Below the pieces are notes generated by a model. That model had not been told where the DNA came from. It saw nothing but the letters and a program-made list of their open reading frames with translations, and searched no databases. The position numbers and the translations under genes were made by a program. From assembly GCF_000202835.1 (NCBI RefSeq), contig NC_015186.1, positions 1,364,001 to 1,428,000 of the forward strand: 64,000 nucleotides of DNA. The letters run 5' to 3'. Position 1 is the stretch's first letter, and each line of letters begins with the position of its first letter. Of the stretch, positions 46,685-56,730 are shown piece after piece. This DNA is from Acidiphilium multivorum AIU301 (GTDB lineage Bacteria; Pseudomonadota; Alphaproteobacteria; Acetobacterales; Acetobacteraceae).

Positions 46685-48328
46685 GTGGACAAACAGGCCG
46701 TGACCAGCGCCGACATCGCCGCCGCCGAGCGCGTTCTCGGCATCGCCCAGACCGGGCCGGAACGCGACCTGCTCGCCGGCGCCCTCGCGGCGCAGATCGA
46801 CCTGGCCCGCGCCCGCCGCGCCGTCCCGCTCGACGAGCGGCTGGCCCCCGCCTGCGTGTTCGACCCGCGCCTCCCCGGCTTCGCGCCGCCGCCGGCGGCA
46901 CCGCTGCGCCTGCCCGCCGCCGACGCCCCGTTTCCCGGCGACGACGATGCGGCGATCGCCTTCGCCCCCGCCCGCCTTCAGGCGGCGTGGGTCCGCGCCG
47001 GGCACCTCACCGCGACCCGCCTGGCCGCGATCTGCCTCGACCGCATCGCCCGGCTCGATCCCGCGATCGGCGCCTTCGCCCGCCTCAACCCCGCCGCGCT
47101 GGACGAGGCCGCCGCACTCGACGCCCGCGCCGCCCGCGGCGACTGGGCCGGCCCGCTGCACGGCGTGCCCTGGGGCTGCAAGGACCTGATCGACACCGCC
47201 GGCCTCGTCACCGATCGCGGCGCCGAACCCTTTCTCGGCCGCCTGCCGGAACAGGATGCCGTCGCGGTCCGCCGCCTGCGCGCCGCCGGCGCCGTGCTGC
47301 TCGGCAAGACCACCGTCGGCGCGCTCGGCTACGGCGATGTCTGGCATGGCGGGCGCACCCGCAACCCGTGGAACACGGAGGAAGGCGCCTCCGGCTCCTC
47401 CGCCGGTTCCGCCGCCGCCGCCGCCGCCGGGCTCTGCGGTTTCGCCCTCGGCACCGAAACCCTGGGCTCGATCGTCGCCCCCGCCGCGCGCTGCGGCGCC
47501 GTCGGCCTGCGCCCCAGCTTCGGCCGCATCGCCCGCACCGGCACGATGCCGCTCTGCCCGAGCCTCGACCGTCTCGGCCCGCTCTGCCGCGATGCCGGCG
47601 ACGCCGCGCTGATCCTCGCCCTCCTCAACGGCGCCGACCCCGACGATCCCTCCAGCCTCGACATCCCCTTCGGCGGCGATGCCGGGCGCGACCCCGAAGG
47701 CCTGCGGCTCGGCATCCTGGCGGCCGATTTCGCCGACCCCTCGGCGGAAGCCGCCCGCGCCGCGATCGAGCATTGCCGCGCCCTCGGCGTCGTCCCGGTG
47801 CCGGTCGAACTGCCCGCGCTGCCCTGGGAAAGCCTGGTCTCCCTGCTGATGGCCGAGGCGGCGGCGAGCTTCGAGCCGCTCACCCTCTCCGGCGCCGACG
47901 ACCTGCTCGCCCGCCAGGACGAATCCGCCTGGCCCAACCAGTTCCGCCTCGCCCGCTTCCTCTCGGCGGTCGACCACATCCAGCTCGACCGGCTCCGCCG
48001 CCGCGGCATGATGGCGATGCGCGACCTCCTCGCCGGGGTCGATCTCCTCGCCGCGCCCTTCGGCGTCGGCGCGCTGCCGACGCTGGCCGCCTTCACCGGC
48101 CATCCCTGCCTCTGCCTGCCGGTCGGCTTCACCCTCTCGCCGCCGCGCCCCTCCGCCGGCATCGCCGCCGACGCCCCGGCCAACGCCCCGGCGCGCCGCG
48201 TCCCCGCCGCGCTCTGCCTCTGGGGCAGGCTGTTCGACGAGGCGCCGATGCTCGCCCTCGGCCACGCCCTCGCCCGGCGCTGCGCGCTCGACCTCCGCCC
48301 GCCGCACGGCCTGACCGGCGCCACGTAA
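46685..48328 (+). CDS. Amidase-signature family hydrolase
   Basis: 547-residue amidase. The catalytic triad is visible as Lys166 in GVPWGCKDLID, cis-Ser238 in EEGASGSSAGS and nucleophile Ser262 in GTETLGSIVAP; the 24-residue spacing of the two serines matches the family. The C-terminal segment lists LAAFTGHPCLCLPVGF. The substrate is unknown; it is not GatA, since gatB and gatC are absent and the N-terminal ~95 residues are atypical. The start is GTG at 46685, decided by a strong AGGAGG five bases upstream. It lies 74 bases from the divergent photolyase gene. Confidence 0.85.
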   Translation: MDKQAVTSADIAAAERVLGIAQTGPERDLLAGALAAQIDLARARRAVPLDERLAPACVFDPRLPGFAPPPAAPLRLPAADAPFPGDDDAAIAFAPARLQAAWVRAGHLTATRLAAICLDRIARLDPAIGAFARLNPAALDEAAALDARAARGDWAGPLHGVPWGCKDLIDTAGLVTDRGAEPFLGRLPEQDAVAVRRLRAAGAVLLGKTTVGALGYGDVWHGGRTRNPWNTEEGASGSSAGSAAAAAAGLCGFALGTETLGSIVAPAARCGAVGLRPSFGRIARTGTMPLCPSLDRLGPLCRDAGDAALILALLNGADPDDPSSLDIPFGGDAGRDPEGLRLGILAADFADPSAEAARAAIEHCRALGVVPVPVELPALPWESLVSLLMAEAAASFEPLTLSGADDLLARQDESAWPNQFRLARFLSAVDHIQLDRLRRRGMMAMRDLLAGVDLLAAPFGVGALPTLAAFTGHPCLCLPVGFTLSPPRPSAGIAADAPANAPARRVPAALCLWGRLFDEAPMLALGHALARRCALDLRPPHGLTGAT

Positions 48329-48343
48329 GGACCCGAGCGCCGC

Positions 48344-51300
48344 ATGACCCGGACCCATCCCCCCGCCGAAGACCCCGACCTCGCCGGCGACATCGCCGCG
48401 ATCCGCCCGAGCGGCCTGTTCGATCCCGGCCATTACGCGCTGCAGGCGCAGGACATGCCGGCCGGCACCGACCCGCTCACCGATTTCTGCCGCCGCGGCT
48501 GGCGCGCCGGGCATCGCCCCAACCCCTATTTCGACCCCGCCTTCTACCTCGCCCGCAACCCCGACATCGCCGCCTCCGGCGCCAACCCGCTGCGCCACTA
48601 CATCGATTTCGGCGACCGCGAGGGCCGCGACCCCTCGCCGCTGTTCCACGCCGGCTGGTATCGCGAGACCTATGGCATCCCCGATGGCGCCAACGCGCCG
48701 GCCGATTTCCTCTCCCGCCGCCGCACCGGCAAGGTCAGCCCGGTCCCGCTGTTCGACCCGCAATGGTATCTCGACAACAACCCCGACGTCGCCGCCGCCG
48801 GCAGCGATCCGTTCGAGCATTTCTGCGCCTTCGGCGCCGCCGAGCGGCGCGACCCGAGCCCGGATTTCGACATCGGCTTCTACGCCGCCCGCTATGCCGA
48901 CGAGATCGCCGGCGGCAATCCGTTCCTGCACTATCTCGCCCATCGCGGCGGCGGCTTCCACCCGCGCCGGCCGGCCGGCGAGCGGCTGATCGCCGGCGCC
49001 ATCCGCGCCGCCACGCGCCCCGCCCCCGCCTTCGAGCCGCGCCAGCCCCTGCCGCCCGGCGCGCCCCGCCTCGCCACCGTGCTCGCCTATTACCTGCCGC
49101 AATTCCACCGTATCCCCGAGAACGACGCCTGGTGGGGCACCGGCTTCACCGAATGGACCAACCTCGTCCGCGCCACCCCGCGCTTCGCCGGCCACTACCA
49201 GCCCCGCGCCCCGCGCGATCTCGGCTTCTACTCGCTCGACGATCCCGCGGTGATGCCCCGCCAGATCGCGATGGCGAAGGAGGCCGGGCTCGGCGGCTTC
49301 GTCTTCTATTACTACTGGTTCAACCGCCGCCGCCTGCTGGAGCGGCCGGTCGAGCGCTTCCTCGCCGATCCCGCGCTCGACATGCCCTTCTGCCTGATGT
49401 GGGCGAACGAGAACTGGACCCGGCGGTGGGACGGGCTGGAACGCGAGATCCTCCTCGCCCAGGACTACCGGCCGGAGGACGACGCCGCGCTGGTCGACGA
49501 CTTCGCCCGCCATTTCGCCGATCCGCGCTACATCCGGCTCGACGGCCGGCCGCTGCTGATGATCTACCGCGCCGCCCTGATCTCCGATCCGCCCGCGACC
49601 ATCGCCCGCTGGCGCCGCCTCTTCGCCGAGCGCCACGGCGAAACCCCGCTGCTCTTCATGGCCCAGAGCTTCCACGACTACGACCCCCGCCGCCACGGGC
49701 TCGACGGCGCGGTGGAATTCCCGCCGCACAAGCTGGTGGTCGGCGCCCCCAAGCTCGACACCGCGCTCGACCTGTTCGACCCCGCGTTCTCGGCCGATGT
49801 CTACCGCTATGACGACATCGTCGCCGCCTCCCTCGCCGACCCCGACCCCGCCTATCCGCTGATCCGCACCGCCGTCCCCGGCTGGGACAACGACCCGCGG
49901 CGCGAGGGGGCCGGCGTCGTGCTGCACGAGGCGACGCCCGCCGCCTACCAGGCCTGGCTCGCGGCGCTGATCGAGCGCGCCCGCCGCGCCCCGGTCCATG
50001 GCGAGCCGATCGTCTGCATCAACGCCTGGAACGAATGGGCCGAGGGCGCCTATCTCGAACCCGACCTGCATTTCGGCGCCGCCTTCCTCAACGCCACCGC
50101 CCGCGCCATCACCGGCCGCGCCGATGCGGCGGACGCGCAGAACCTCCTCCTCGTCGGGCACGACGCCCTGCCCCACGGCGCGCAGATGCTGCTGCTCCAC
50201 CTCGCCCGCACCCTGCGCCGCCAGCATGGCATCGTGCCGCGCATCCTGCTGCTCGGCGGCGGCGATCTGGTCCCCGACTACGAGGCCGAGGGCATCGTCG
50301 ACCTCGCCCCCAACGAACCCGCGCTGCAGCACCATGTCGCTACCTACCGCGCCCAGGGCATCACCGCGGCGATCGTCAACAGCCTCGCCTCGGCGCGGGC
50401 CTGCGGGCCGCTGGCCGAGGCCGGGCTGCGCAGCATCCTTCTGGTCCACGAGATGCCCCGCCTCGTCGAGGAGCGCGCCCTGCGCGGCGTCGCCCGCCAG
50501 GGGATGCGCGCCGCCGCCGCCACCGTGTTTTCCTCGGCCCATGTGCGCGACGCGCTGTGCGCCGCGCTCGAGGCCACGCCCGCGGCCCATGTCATCCCCC
50601 AGGGGAACTACCAGGGCGTGCGCTTCGATGCCGCCGCCCGCCGCCGCTTCCGCGCCCGGCTCGGCCTCGCGGAGGATGCCTTCGCCGTGCTCGGCGTCGG
50701 CTTCGGCGACCTGCGCAAGGGGTTCGACCTCTTCCTCCAGGCCTTCCGCCTGCTCGCCGCCGCCCGGCCGGACATCCATTTCGTCTGGCTCGGCGAGACC
50801 CATCTCTGGATCCGCGACTATCTCGGCGCCGAGATCGAGGCCGCCCGCGCCACCGGCCGCTTCCACCTGCTGCCCTTCGACGAGGATGTCGCCCCCGCCT
50901 ATTGCGGCGCCGACCTCTACGCCCTCACCTCGCGCGAGGACCCGCTGCCCACCACGGTGATCGAGGCGATGGCCGCCGGCCTGCCCGCCATCGCCTTCGC
51001 CGGCTCCGGCGGCATCCCCGACCTGCTGCGCGAGACCGGCGCGGGCGAGAGCGTGCCCGCCGGCGACGTCGCCGCCTTCGCCGCCGCGATCGCCGCCCGG
51101 CTCGACCATGAAGCACTCGCCGCCGCCCGCCCCCGCATCGCCGCCGAGGCCGCAACCCGCTTCGATTTCGCCGCCTATGCCCGCCGCCTGCTCGCCCTCG
51201 CCAGCCCCGGGCTGATCGGCGTCTCCTGCTTCGTCACCAACTACAATTACGAGCGTCACCTGCCCCGCCGCCTCGCCGGCATTTTCGGCCAGACCTACCC

Positions 51301-52087
51301 GCTCGAGGAGGTGACGCTGCTCGACGACGCCTCGACCGACGGTTCGGTGGCGGTGGCCAGGGAAACCGCCGCCGGCTGGCGGCGCAGCCTCGCGGTGCGC
51401 CGCGCCCGACGCAACAGCGGCTCGCCCTTCGGCCAGTGGCGCCGCGCCGCCGAGTCCGCGCGCGGCGACTTCGTCTGGATCGCCGAGGCCGATGACGACA
51501 CCACCCCCCGCTTCGTCGCCCGCCTCGCCGCCGCCCTCGCCGCGGCGCCCGGCGCGGTGATGGCGATCGCCGATTCCCGCGCGGTGGACGACGAGGGCCG
51601 CACCCTGATGCCGGACTACCGGCGCTATTATGCCGAATCCGGCGCCGCCGACCTCGCGACGACGATGACCCTCGATGCGCGCGACTTCGCCACCCGCTTC
51701 CTCGCCACCCGCAACCTCATCCTCAATGTCAGCGCCGTGCTGTTCCGGCGCGACGCGCTGCGCGCGAGCCTCGCCCGCCTCGGCGACGAGCTGGCCACCT
51801 TCCGCCTCGCCGGCGACTGGCGGCTCTATATCGACCTGCTCGCCCATGCCGCCGGCCCGGTCGTCTGGGTCGCCGAGCCGCTGAACGTCCACCGCCGGCA
51901 CGAGGGCGGAGCGACCGCCTCGCTCGACGGGCGGACCCATCTCGCCGAGATCGCCCGGGTGCAGGCGATCGCCGCCGACACCCTCGGCCTCGACGATGCC
52001 GCCCGCGCCGCCCAGCGCGCCTGGCGCGACGACCTCGCCGCCCGGCTCAGCCTGTCTCACGCCCCGCGCACCCGTAAAAAGATCTGA
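48344..52087 (+). CDS. Trimodular surface-polysaccharide protein: WbsX-type domain, GT4 and GT2
   Basis: 1247 residues in four parts. Residues ~24-205 hold about five degenerate repeats of the form FDPxxYLxxNPDVAxxGxxPxxHYxxFGxxEGRDPSP. Residues ~243-595 are a glycosyltransferase WbsX/GH99-like domain (LAYYLPQFHRIPENDAWWG, WTNLVRATP, INAWNEWAEGAYLEPD). Residues ~602-945 form a GT4 enzyme (GVGFGDLRKGFDLFLQAF, SREDPLPTTVIEAMAAGLP). Residues ~955-1200 form a GT2 enzyme (VSCFVTNYNYERHL, EADDDTTPRF). It probably assembles O-antigen or capsule glycans at the inner membrane. It lies directly upstream of dTDP-rhamnose genes. Confidence 0.85.
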   Translation: MTRTHPPAEDPDLAGDIAAIRPSGLFDPGHYALQAQDMPAGTDPLTDFCRRGWRAGHRPNPYFDPAFYLARNPDIAASGANPLRHYIDFGDREGRDPSPLFHAGWYRETYGIPDGANAPADFLSRRRTGKVSPVPLFDPQWYLDNNPDVAAAGSDPFEHFCAFGAAERRDPSPDFDIGFYAARYADEIAGGNPFLHYLAHRGGGFHPRRPAGERLIAGAIRAATRPAPAFEPRQPLPPGAPRLATVLAYYLPQFHRIPENDAWWGTGFTEWTNLVRATPRFAGHYQPRAPRDLGFYSLDDPAVMPRQIAMAKEAGLGGFVFYYYWFNRRRLLERPVERFLADPALDMPFCLMWANENWTRRWDGLEREILLAQDYRPEDDAALVDDFARHFADPRYIRLDGRPLLMIYRAALISDPPATIARWRRLFAERHGETPLLFMAQSFHDYDPRRHGLDGAVEFPPHKLVVGAPKLDTALDLFDPAFSADVYRYDDIVAASLADPDPAYPLIRTAVPGWDNDPRREGAGVVLHEATPAAYQAWLAALIERARRAPVHGEPIVCINAWNEWAEGAYLEPDLHFGAAFLNATARAITGRADAADAQNLLLVGHDALPHGAQMLLLHLARTLRRQHGIVPRILLLGGGDLVPDYEAEGIVDLAPNEPALQHHVATYRAQGITAAIVNSLASARACGPLAEAGLRSILLVHEMPRLVEERALRGVARQGMRAAAATVFSSAHVRDALCAALEATPAAHVIPQGNYQGVRFDAAARRRFRARLGLAEDAFAVLGVGFGDLRKGFDLFLQAFRLLAAARPDIHFVWLGETHLWIRDYLGAEIEAARATGRFHLLPFDEDVAPAYCGADLYALTSREDPLPTTVIEAMAAGLPAIAFAGSGGIPDLLRETGAGESVPAGDVAAFAAAIAARLDHEALAAARPRIAAEAATRFDFAAYARRLLALASPGLIGVSCFVTNYNYERHLPRRLAGIFGQTYPLEEVTLLDDASTDGSVAVARETAAGWRRSLAVRRARRNSGSPFGQWRRAAESARGDFVWIAEADDDTTPRFVARLAAALAAAPGAVMAIADSRAVDDEGRTLMPDYRRYYAESGAADLATTMTLDARDFATRFLATRNLILNVSAVLFRRDALRASLARLGDELATFRLAGDWRLYIDLLAHAAGPVVWVAEPLNVHRRHEGGATASLDGRTHLAEIARVQAIAADTLGLDDAARAAQRAWRDDLAARLSLSHAPRTRKKI

Positions 52088-52409
52088 GCCGAACCCGGCG
52101 AACGTCTTTATTTTCCAATCGATTCTTCGTTCGTGAAATTTTATCAGGAAAATACTATCTAACATCATTTATATTGTTAGTTCTAGTTTCTAATTAAAAA
52201 CTCAAGATTTACGAAAAACCCTGTAAATAACTATGAAATAAATCTGTTTTGATGCCGATTCATGAGATGATTCCGGCTATCAAAGCTGTTATATTACTTT
52301 GGCGTTAGGGGCCGCATCCGTCCCCGTCGCATCACGACACGATTCCGACGTTCCGCATTTGCAAACATCTTGCGCGAAGCAGATTTCCTGATCCGCTCTT
52401 TTTGAGATT
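52088..52409. other. AT-rich intergenic region upstream of the rfb operon, no gene seen
   Basis: 322 bases without a gene. The first ~200 bases are strikingly AT-rich for this genome (poly-T and poly-A stretches, TTTATATTGTTAG), while the rest returns to normal composition. It presumably carries the promoter of rfbB and the genes that follow. I found no convincing hairpin terminator, tRNA or small open frame. Composition suggests an old insertion boundary or a regulatory island. Confidence 0.6.
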
Positions 52410-53480
52410 ATGCCTGATCCAACCTTGCGATTTCTGATCACCGGGGGCTGCGGCTTCATTGGTTCTGCGGTTGTCCGTCGGCTTGTGGCGAGCACGCCGC
52501 ACGAGGTCGTCACCGTCGACAAGATGACCTACGCCGCCTCGGAGGACGCGCTGGGCGCTGCGCTGGGGCATCCGCGCCATCGCCTGATCCGCGCCGACAT
52601 CGCCGATGCCGCGGCGATGCGCGCCGTCTTCGAGGCGCACCGGCCCGACATCGTCATGCATCTCGCCGCCGAATCCCATGTCGACCGCTCGATCGACGGG
52701 CCGCGCGATTTCATCGACACCAACATCACCGGCACCTTCGTCCTGCTCGAGGCCGCCCGCGCCTGGTTCGCCACCCTGGACGAGCCCGCCCGCCGCCGCT
52801 TCCGCTTCCACCACATCTCCACCGACGAGGTGTTCGGCGCCCTCGAACAAGGCGATCCCCCCTTCACCGAAACCACCCCCTACGACCCCCGCAGCCCCTA
52901 CGCCGCCAGCAAGGCCGCCTCGGACCATCTCGTCCGCGCCTGGCGGCACACCTACGGCCTGCCCGCCATCGTCTCCAACACCACCAACAATTACGGCCCC
53001 TGGCAGTTCCCCGAGAAACTCATCCCGCTGGTGCTCATCAACGCCCTCGAGGGCCGGCCCCTGCCCGTCTATGGCGACGGCTCCAACCTGCGCGACTGGC
53101 TCTTCGTCGAGGACCACGCCGAGGCGCTCCTCGCCATCGCCCTCACCGGCACGCCCGGCGAGACCTACGCCATCGGCGCCCGCCAGCCCCGCTCCAATCT
53201 CGACGTCGTCCGCGCCATCTGCCGCCTGCTCGATGCCCGCCGCCCCGATCCCGCCGGCCCGCGCGAGCGGCTGATCACCTTCGTCGCCGACCGCCCCGGC
53301 CACGATTTCCGCTACGAGATCGACCCCGCCCGCAGCGAGGCCGCCCTCGCCTGGCGCGCCGCCCACGATTTCGAGGCCGGACTCGCCCGCACCGTCGACT
53401 GGTATCTCGCCAACGAGACCTGGTGGCGCGCCATCCGCGCCCGCCGCTATGCCGGCCAGCGCCTCGGTACCGCCGCATGA
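52410..53480 (+). CDS. rfbB: dTDP-glucose 4,6-dehydratase
   Basis: 356-residue extended SDR that makes dTDP-4-keto-6-deoxyglucose, the second step of dTDP-rhamnose synthesis. It has the Rossmann motif [30 protein letters not shown], the active-site [13 protein letters not shown] with Thr-Asp-Glu, [15 protein letters not shown] (YxxxK), and [14 protein letters not shown]. It is first of four genes rfbB-rfbA-rfbC-rfbD, with ATGA overlap into rfbA. The operon's order (BACD) differs from the common BDAC order. Confidence 0.96.
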   Translation: MPDPTLRFLITGGCGFIGSAVVRRLVASTPHEVVTVDKMTYAASEDALGAALGHPRHRLIRADIADAAAMRAVFEAHRPDIVMHLAAESHVDRSIDGPRDFIDTNITGTFVLLEAARAWFATLDEPARRRFRFHHISTDEVFGALEQGDPPFTETTPYDPRSPYAASKAASDHLVRAWRHTYGLPAIVSNTTNNYGPWQFPEKLIPLVLINALEGRPLPVYGDGSNLRDWLFVEDHAEALLAIALTGTPGETYAIGARQPRSNLDVVRAICRLLDARRPDPAGPRERLITFVADRPGHDFRYEIDPARSEAALAWRAAHDFEAGLARTVDWYLANETWWRAIRARRYAGQRLGTAA

Positions 53481-54358
53481 TCCGCAAGGGCATCATCCTC
53501 GCCGGCGGCTCCGGCACCCGCCTGCACCCCTCCACCCTCGCCGCCTCGAAGCAGCTCCTCCCCGTCTACGACAAGCCGATGGTCTACTATCCGCTGTCGA
53601 CCCTGCTGCTCGCCGGCATCCGCGACCTGCTGCTGATCTCCACCCCGCAGGACCTGCCCCAGTTCCGCCGCCTGCTCGGCGACGGCAGCCAATACGGCAT
53701 CCGCATCGGCTATGCCGCCCAGCCCTCGCCCGACGGTCTCGCCCAGGCCTTCCTGATCGGCGCGGACTGGCTCGCCGGCGAGGCCTGCGCCCTCGCCCTC
53801 GGCGACAACCTCATCCACGCCGACCATCTCTCGCTCGCGCTGCGCCAGGCCGCCGGCCGGGAGGCCGGCGCCACCGTCTTCGCCTACCAGGTGCGCGATC
53901 CCGAGCGCTACGGCGTCGTCACCTTCGACGATGCCGGCCGCGCCATCGACATCGTCGAGAAACCCGCCGCCCCCGCCTCCAGCTGGGCGGTCACCGGCCT
54001 CTATTTCTACGACCGCCGGGTCACCGAATTCGCCCGCCGCATCCGACCCTCCGCCCGCGGCGAGCTCGAGATCACCGATCTCAACCGCCTCTATCTCGAC
54101 GACGGCTCCCTCGCCGTCGAGCGCCTCGGCCGCGGCACCGCCTGGCTCGACGCCGGAACCCCCGACTCCCTGCTCCAGGCCGCAACCTTCGTGCAGACCA
54201 TCCAGGCCCGCCAGGGGCAGCTCGTCGGCTGCCCCGAGGAAGTCGCCTTCCGCATGGGCTTCATCGACGCCGACACCCTGCGCCGCCACGCCGCCCGCCT
54301 CGGCAAGACCGAGCTCGGCCGCGTCCTGCGCGAACTCGCCGACGGAGAGGCCGCATGA
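53477..54358 (+). CDS. rfbA: Glucose-1-phosphate thymidylyltransferase
   Basis: 293-residue nucleotidyltransferase that makes dTDP-glucose. [29 protein letters not shown] is the characteristic nucleotide-binding signature (in part); [27 protein letters not shown] follows, along with LGDNLIH (metal-binding Asp), [20 protein letters not shown] and [16 protein letters not shown]. The ATG overlaps the rfbB stop (ATGA) and its stop overlaps rfbC (ATGA). The first of the four enzymes in pathway order is thus the second gene. Confidence 0.96.
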   Translation: MIRKGIILAGGSGTRLHPSTLAASKQLLPVYDKPMVYYPLSTLLLAGIRDLLLISTPQDLPQFRRLLGDGSQYGIRIGYAAQPSPDGLAQAFLIGADWLAGEACALALGDNLIHADHLSLALRQAAGREAGATVFAYQVRDPERYGVVTFDDAGRAIDIVEKPAAPASSWAVTGLYFYDRRVTEFARRIRPSARGELEITDLNRLYLDDGSLAVERLGRGTAWLDAGTPDSLLQAATFVQTIQARQGQLVGCPEEVAFRMGFIDADTLRRHAARLGKTELGRVLRELADGEAA

Positions 54359-54909
54359 TCGAGCCGCTCGACCTGCCCGGCGTCATGCTCATCACCCCGC
54401 CCCGCTTCGCCGATTCCCGCGGCTGGTTCAGCGAAACCTGGAACCAGGCAAGGCTCGCCGCCCTCGGCTTCACCGAAACCTTCGTGCAGGACAACCACTC
54501 CTCCTCCACCCGCCCAGGAACCATCCGCGGCCTGCACTGCCAGCTCGCCCCCTTCGCCCAGGGCAAGCTCGTCCGCTGCATCCGCGGCGCGATCTGGGAC
54601 GTCGCCGTCGACATCCGCCACGGCTCGCCCAGCTTCGGACGCCACGCCGCCGCCGAGCTCTCCGCCGCCAACGGGCGCCAGCTCTGGATCCCGCCCGGCT
54701 TCCTGCACGGCTTCTGCACCACCGAGCCCGATACCGAGGTCGTCTACAAGGTCACCGCCCCCTACGACAAAGCCTCCGAACGCGGCGTCATCTGGAACGA
54801 TCCCGATCTCGCCCTGCCCTGGCCCGTCCCCGCCGGCACCGCCCTCCTCTCCGACAAGGACAATCTCCTGCCCCGCCTGGCCGAGGCCGAACCCTGGTTC
54901 AGGCTCTGA
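54355..54909 (+). CDS. rfbC: dTDP-4-dehydrorhamnose 3,5-epimerase
   Basis: 184-residue cupin-fold epimerase. It contains [38 protein letters not shown] (catalytic His in RGLHCQ), [18 protein letters not shown] with the DVAVDIR motif, and [23 protein letters not shown]. The catalytic His-Asp/Tyr pattern is preserved. Overlap with rfbA shows translational coupling; rfbD starts one base after its stop region. Confidence 0.95.
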   Translation: MIEPLDLPGVMLITPPRFADSRGWFSETWNQARLAALGFTETFVQDNHSSSTRPGTIRGLHCQLAPFAQGKLVRCIRGAIWDVAVDIRHGSPSFGRHAAAELSAANGRQLWIPPGFLHGFCTTEPDTEVVYKVTAPYDKASERGVIWNDPDLALPWPVPAGTALLSDKDNLLPRLAEAEPWFRL

Positions 54910-54910
54910 C

Positions 54911-55816
54911 ATGCCGCCCCGCCCGATCCTGATCACCGGGGCGAGCGGCCAGCTCGGCCACGCCCTCGCCGCCCGCGCGCCCGCCGCCGGGCTCCCCGCC
55001 CGCGCCATCGGCCGCCCCGGCTTCGACTTCGACGCCCCGGAAACGATCGCCAGGGCCCTCGCCGCCGCCGATCCCGCCCTCGTCGTCAACGCCGCCGCCT
55101 GGACCGCCGTCGACGCCGCCGAGACCAGCGCCGACGCCGCCTTCCGCGCCAACCGCGACGGCCCCGCAACCCTCGCCACCCTCTGCCGCAGCCGCGGCAT
55201 CCCCCTCATCCACGTCTCGACCGACTACGTCTTCGACGGCACCAAGGGCGCGCCCTACACCGAAACCGACCCGATCGCCCCGCTCGGCGTCTACGGCCAC
55301 AGCAAGGCCGCCGGCGAGGAAGCCATCCTCGCCGCCGGCGCCGACGCCATCATCCTCCGCACCGCCTGGGTCTTCTCCGCCACCGGCAAGAACTTCGCCC
55401 GCACCATGATCGCCGCCGCCCGCCGCCTGCCGGCGCTGCGCGTCGTCGCCGACCAGCGCGGCACCCCCACCGCCGCCGAGGACCTCGCCGACGCCATCCT
55501 CGCCATCGCCGCTCGCATCCTCGCCGAAGGCTGGCAGCCCGGCTTCGCCGGCATCTTCCACGCCACCAGCGCCGGCGACACCTCATGGCACGGCTTCGCC
55601 ACCGAAATCCTCGCCCTCGCCGCTCGCCACGGCACACCACACCCCGACATCATCCCCATCGCCACCGCAGACTGGCCCACCCCAGCCCGCCGACCCGCCG
55701 ACTCCCGCCTCGACACCACAAAACTCAGCCAAACCTTCGCCCTCGCCCTCCCACACTGGAAAGACGCCACCGCCCGCATCGTCCCCGCAATCCTCGCGCA
55801 GGACGAAACACCGTGA
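54911..55816 (+). CDS. rfbD: dTDP-4-dehydrorhamnose reductase
   Basis: 301-residue NAD(P)H-dependent reductase completing dTDP-L-rhamnose. ITGASGQLGHALAARAP is the nucleotide-binding motif, NAAAWTAVDAAETSADAAF the dimer-interface signature, STDYVFDGTKGAPYTETDPIAPLGVYGHSKAAGEE (in part) holds the catalytic Thr, Tyr and Lys, and RTAWVFSATGKNFARTM follows. The coding strand is extremely C-rich. The stop codon overlaps a GTG start of the next glycosyltransferase (GTGA). Confidence 0.95.
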   Translation: MPPRPILITGASGQLGHALAARAPAAGLPARAIGRPGFDFDAPETIARALAAADPALVVNAAAWTAVDAAETSADAAFRANRDGPATLATLCRSRGIPLIHVSTDYVFDGTKGAPYTETDPIAPLGVYGHSKAAGEEAILAAGADAIILRTAWVFSATGKNFARTMIAAARRLPALRVVADQRGTPTAAEDLADAILAIAARILAEGWQPGFAGIFHATSAGDTSWHGFATEILALAARHGTPHPDIIPIATADWPTPARRPADSRLDTTKLSQTFALALPHWKDATARIVPAILAQDETP

Positions 55817-56718
55817 TCACCATCCTCCTCTCCACCTTCAACGGAACGCGCTTCCTCCCCGAACAGCTCGCAAGCTTCGCAGCGCAGACCGACCAGGACT
55901 GGCGCCTCCTCTGGCGCGATGACGGATCCTCCGACTCCACGCGCGAGATCATGGCCAGCTTCGCCGCAGGCCTCGGCGCCGGCCGCTGCGTCGAGGTGGC
56001 GCATTCCGGCTTCCATCTCGGCGCCGGCCAGAGCTTCCTCGCCCTGCTCGCCGAGGCGGGGGACGCCGAACTCATCGCCTTCGCCGACCAGGACGATGTC
56101 TGGCTGCCGGAAAAACTCGCCCGCGCCCGCGCGGCGCTGCGCGGCCCGGGTGCGGGCGCACGCCTCTACACCGCCCGGCAATACCTGGTCGATGCCGCGC
56201 TGCAGGGCCGCAAGCTCTCCGCCCTGCCCGCCCGCAAGCCCGGCTTTCCCGCCTGCCTCACGCAGAACGTGGTCCACGGCAACACGGCGGTGATGAACCG
56301 CGCCGCCGCCGACATGGTCAACCGCATCCCCGGCCCCTCCGGCACCGTGCATGACTGGTGGAGCTACATCGTCGTCAGCGCCTGCGGCGGCGCCATCACC
56401 ATCGACCCCGAGCCCGTCGTCCTCTACCGCCAGCACAAGGACAACCTGATCGGCTCGCCGCGCACGACCGTGGCGCGCGCCCTCGGCGCGATCCGCCGCG
56501 GCCCCGACATCTTCATGACGATGATGCGACGCCATGTCCGCCAGCTCGAAGCGCATGGCGACCTGCTCACCGCCGCCGCCCGCGCCGATCTGGCGCGGAT
56601 CTCCGCCGGGCTCGAGGGCGGCTTCGCGCCGCGCCTCAGCGCCATGCGCTGCCCCGGCCTGACGCGGCAGACGGTGCTGGAAAACCTGCTCTTCCGCCTC
56701 TGGTTCGTGCTCGGCTGA
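55813..56718 (+). CDS. Family 2 glycosyltransferase, possible rhamnosyltransferase
   Basis: 301-residue GT-A glycosyltransferase. ITILLSTFNGTRFLPEQLASF opens the fold (in part), RDDGSSDSTREIM contains the nucleotide-sugar DDG motif, and IAFADQDDVWLPEKLARAR holds the DxD-type motif. The ADQDDVW context is typical of rhamnosyltransferase-like GT2 proteins. Position directly after rfbD supports rhamnose transfer, but the sugar is inferred. The start is GTG, overlapping the rfbD stop (GTGA). It ends 12 bases before the convergent ABC transporter gene. Confidence 0.85.
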   Translation: MITILLSTFNGTRFLPEQLASFAAQTDQDWRLLWRDDGSSDSTREIMASFAAGLGAGRCVEVAHSGFHLGAGQSFLALLAEAGDAELIAFADQDDVWLPEKLARARAALRGPGAGARLYTARQYLVDAALQGRKLSALPARKPGFPACLTQNVVHGNTAVMNRAAADMVNRIPGPSGTVHDWWSYIVVSACGGAITIDPEPVVLYRQHKDNLIGSPRTTVARALGAIRRGPDIFMTMMRRHVRQLEAHGDLLTAAARADLARISAGLEGGFAPRLSAMRCPGLTRQTVLENLLFRLWFVLG

Positions 56719-56730
56719 TCCCGCCGCGGG

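Noticed and set aside
46445-52168. A 5.7 kb open frame on the minus strand across the amidase and polysaccharide genes
   Set aside because: It has low-complexity Gly/Ala/Glu/Arg content, no recognisable domain, and lies antisense to clear genes. High GC content makes stop codons rare in this frame.
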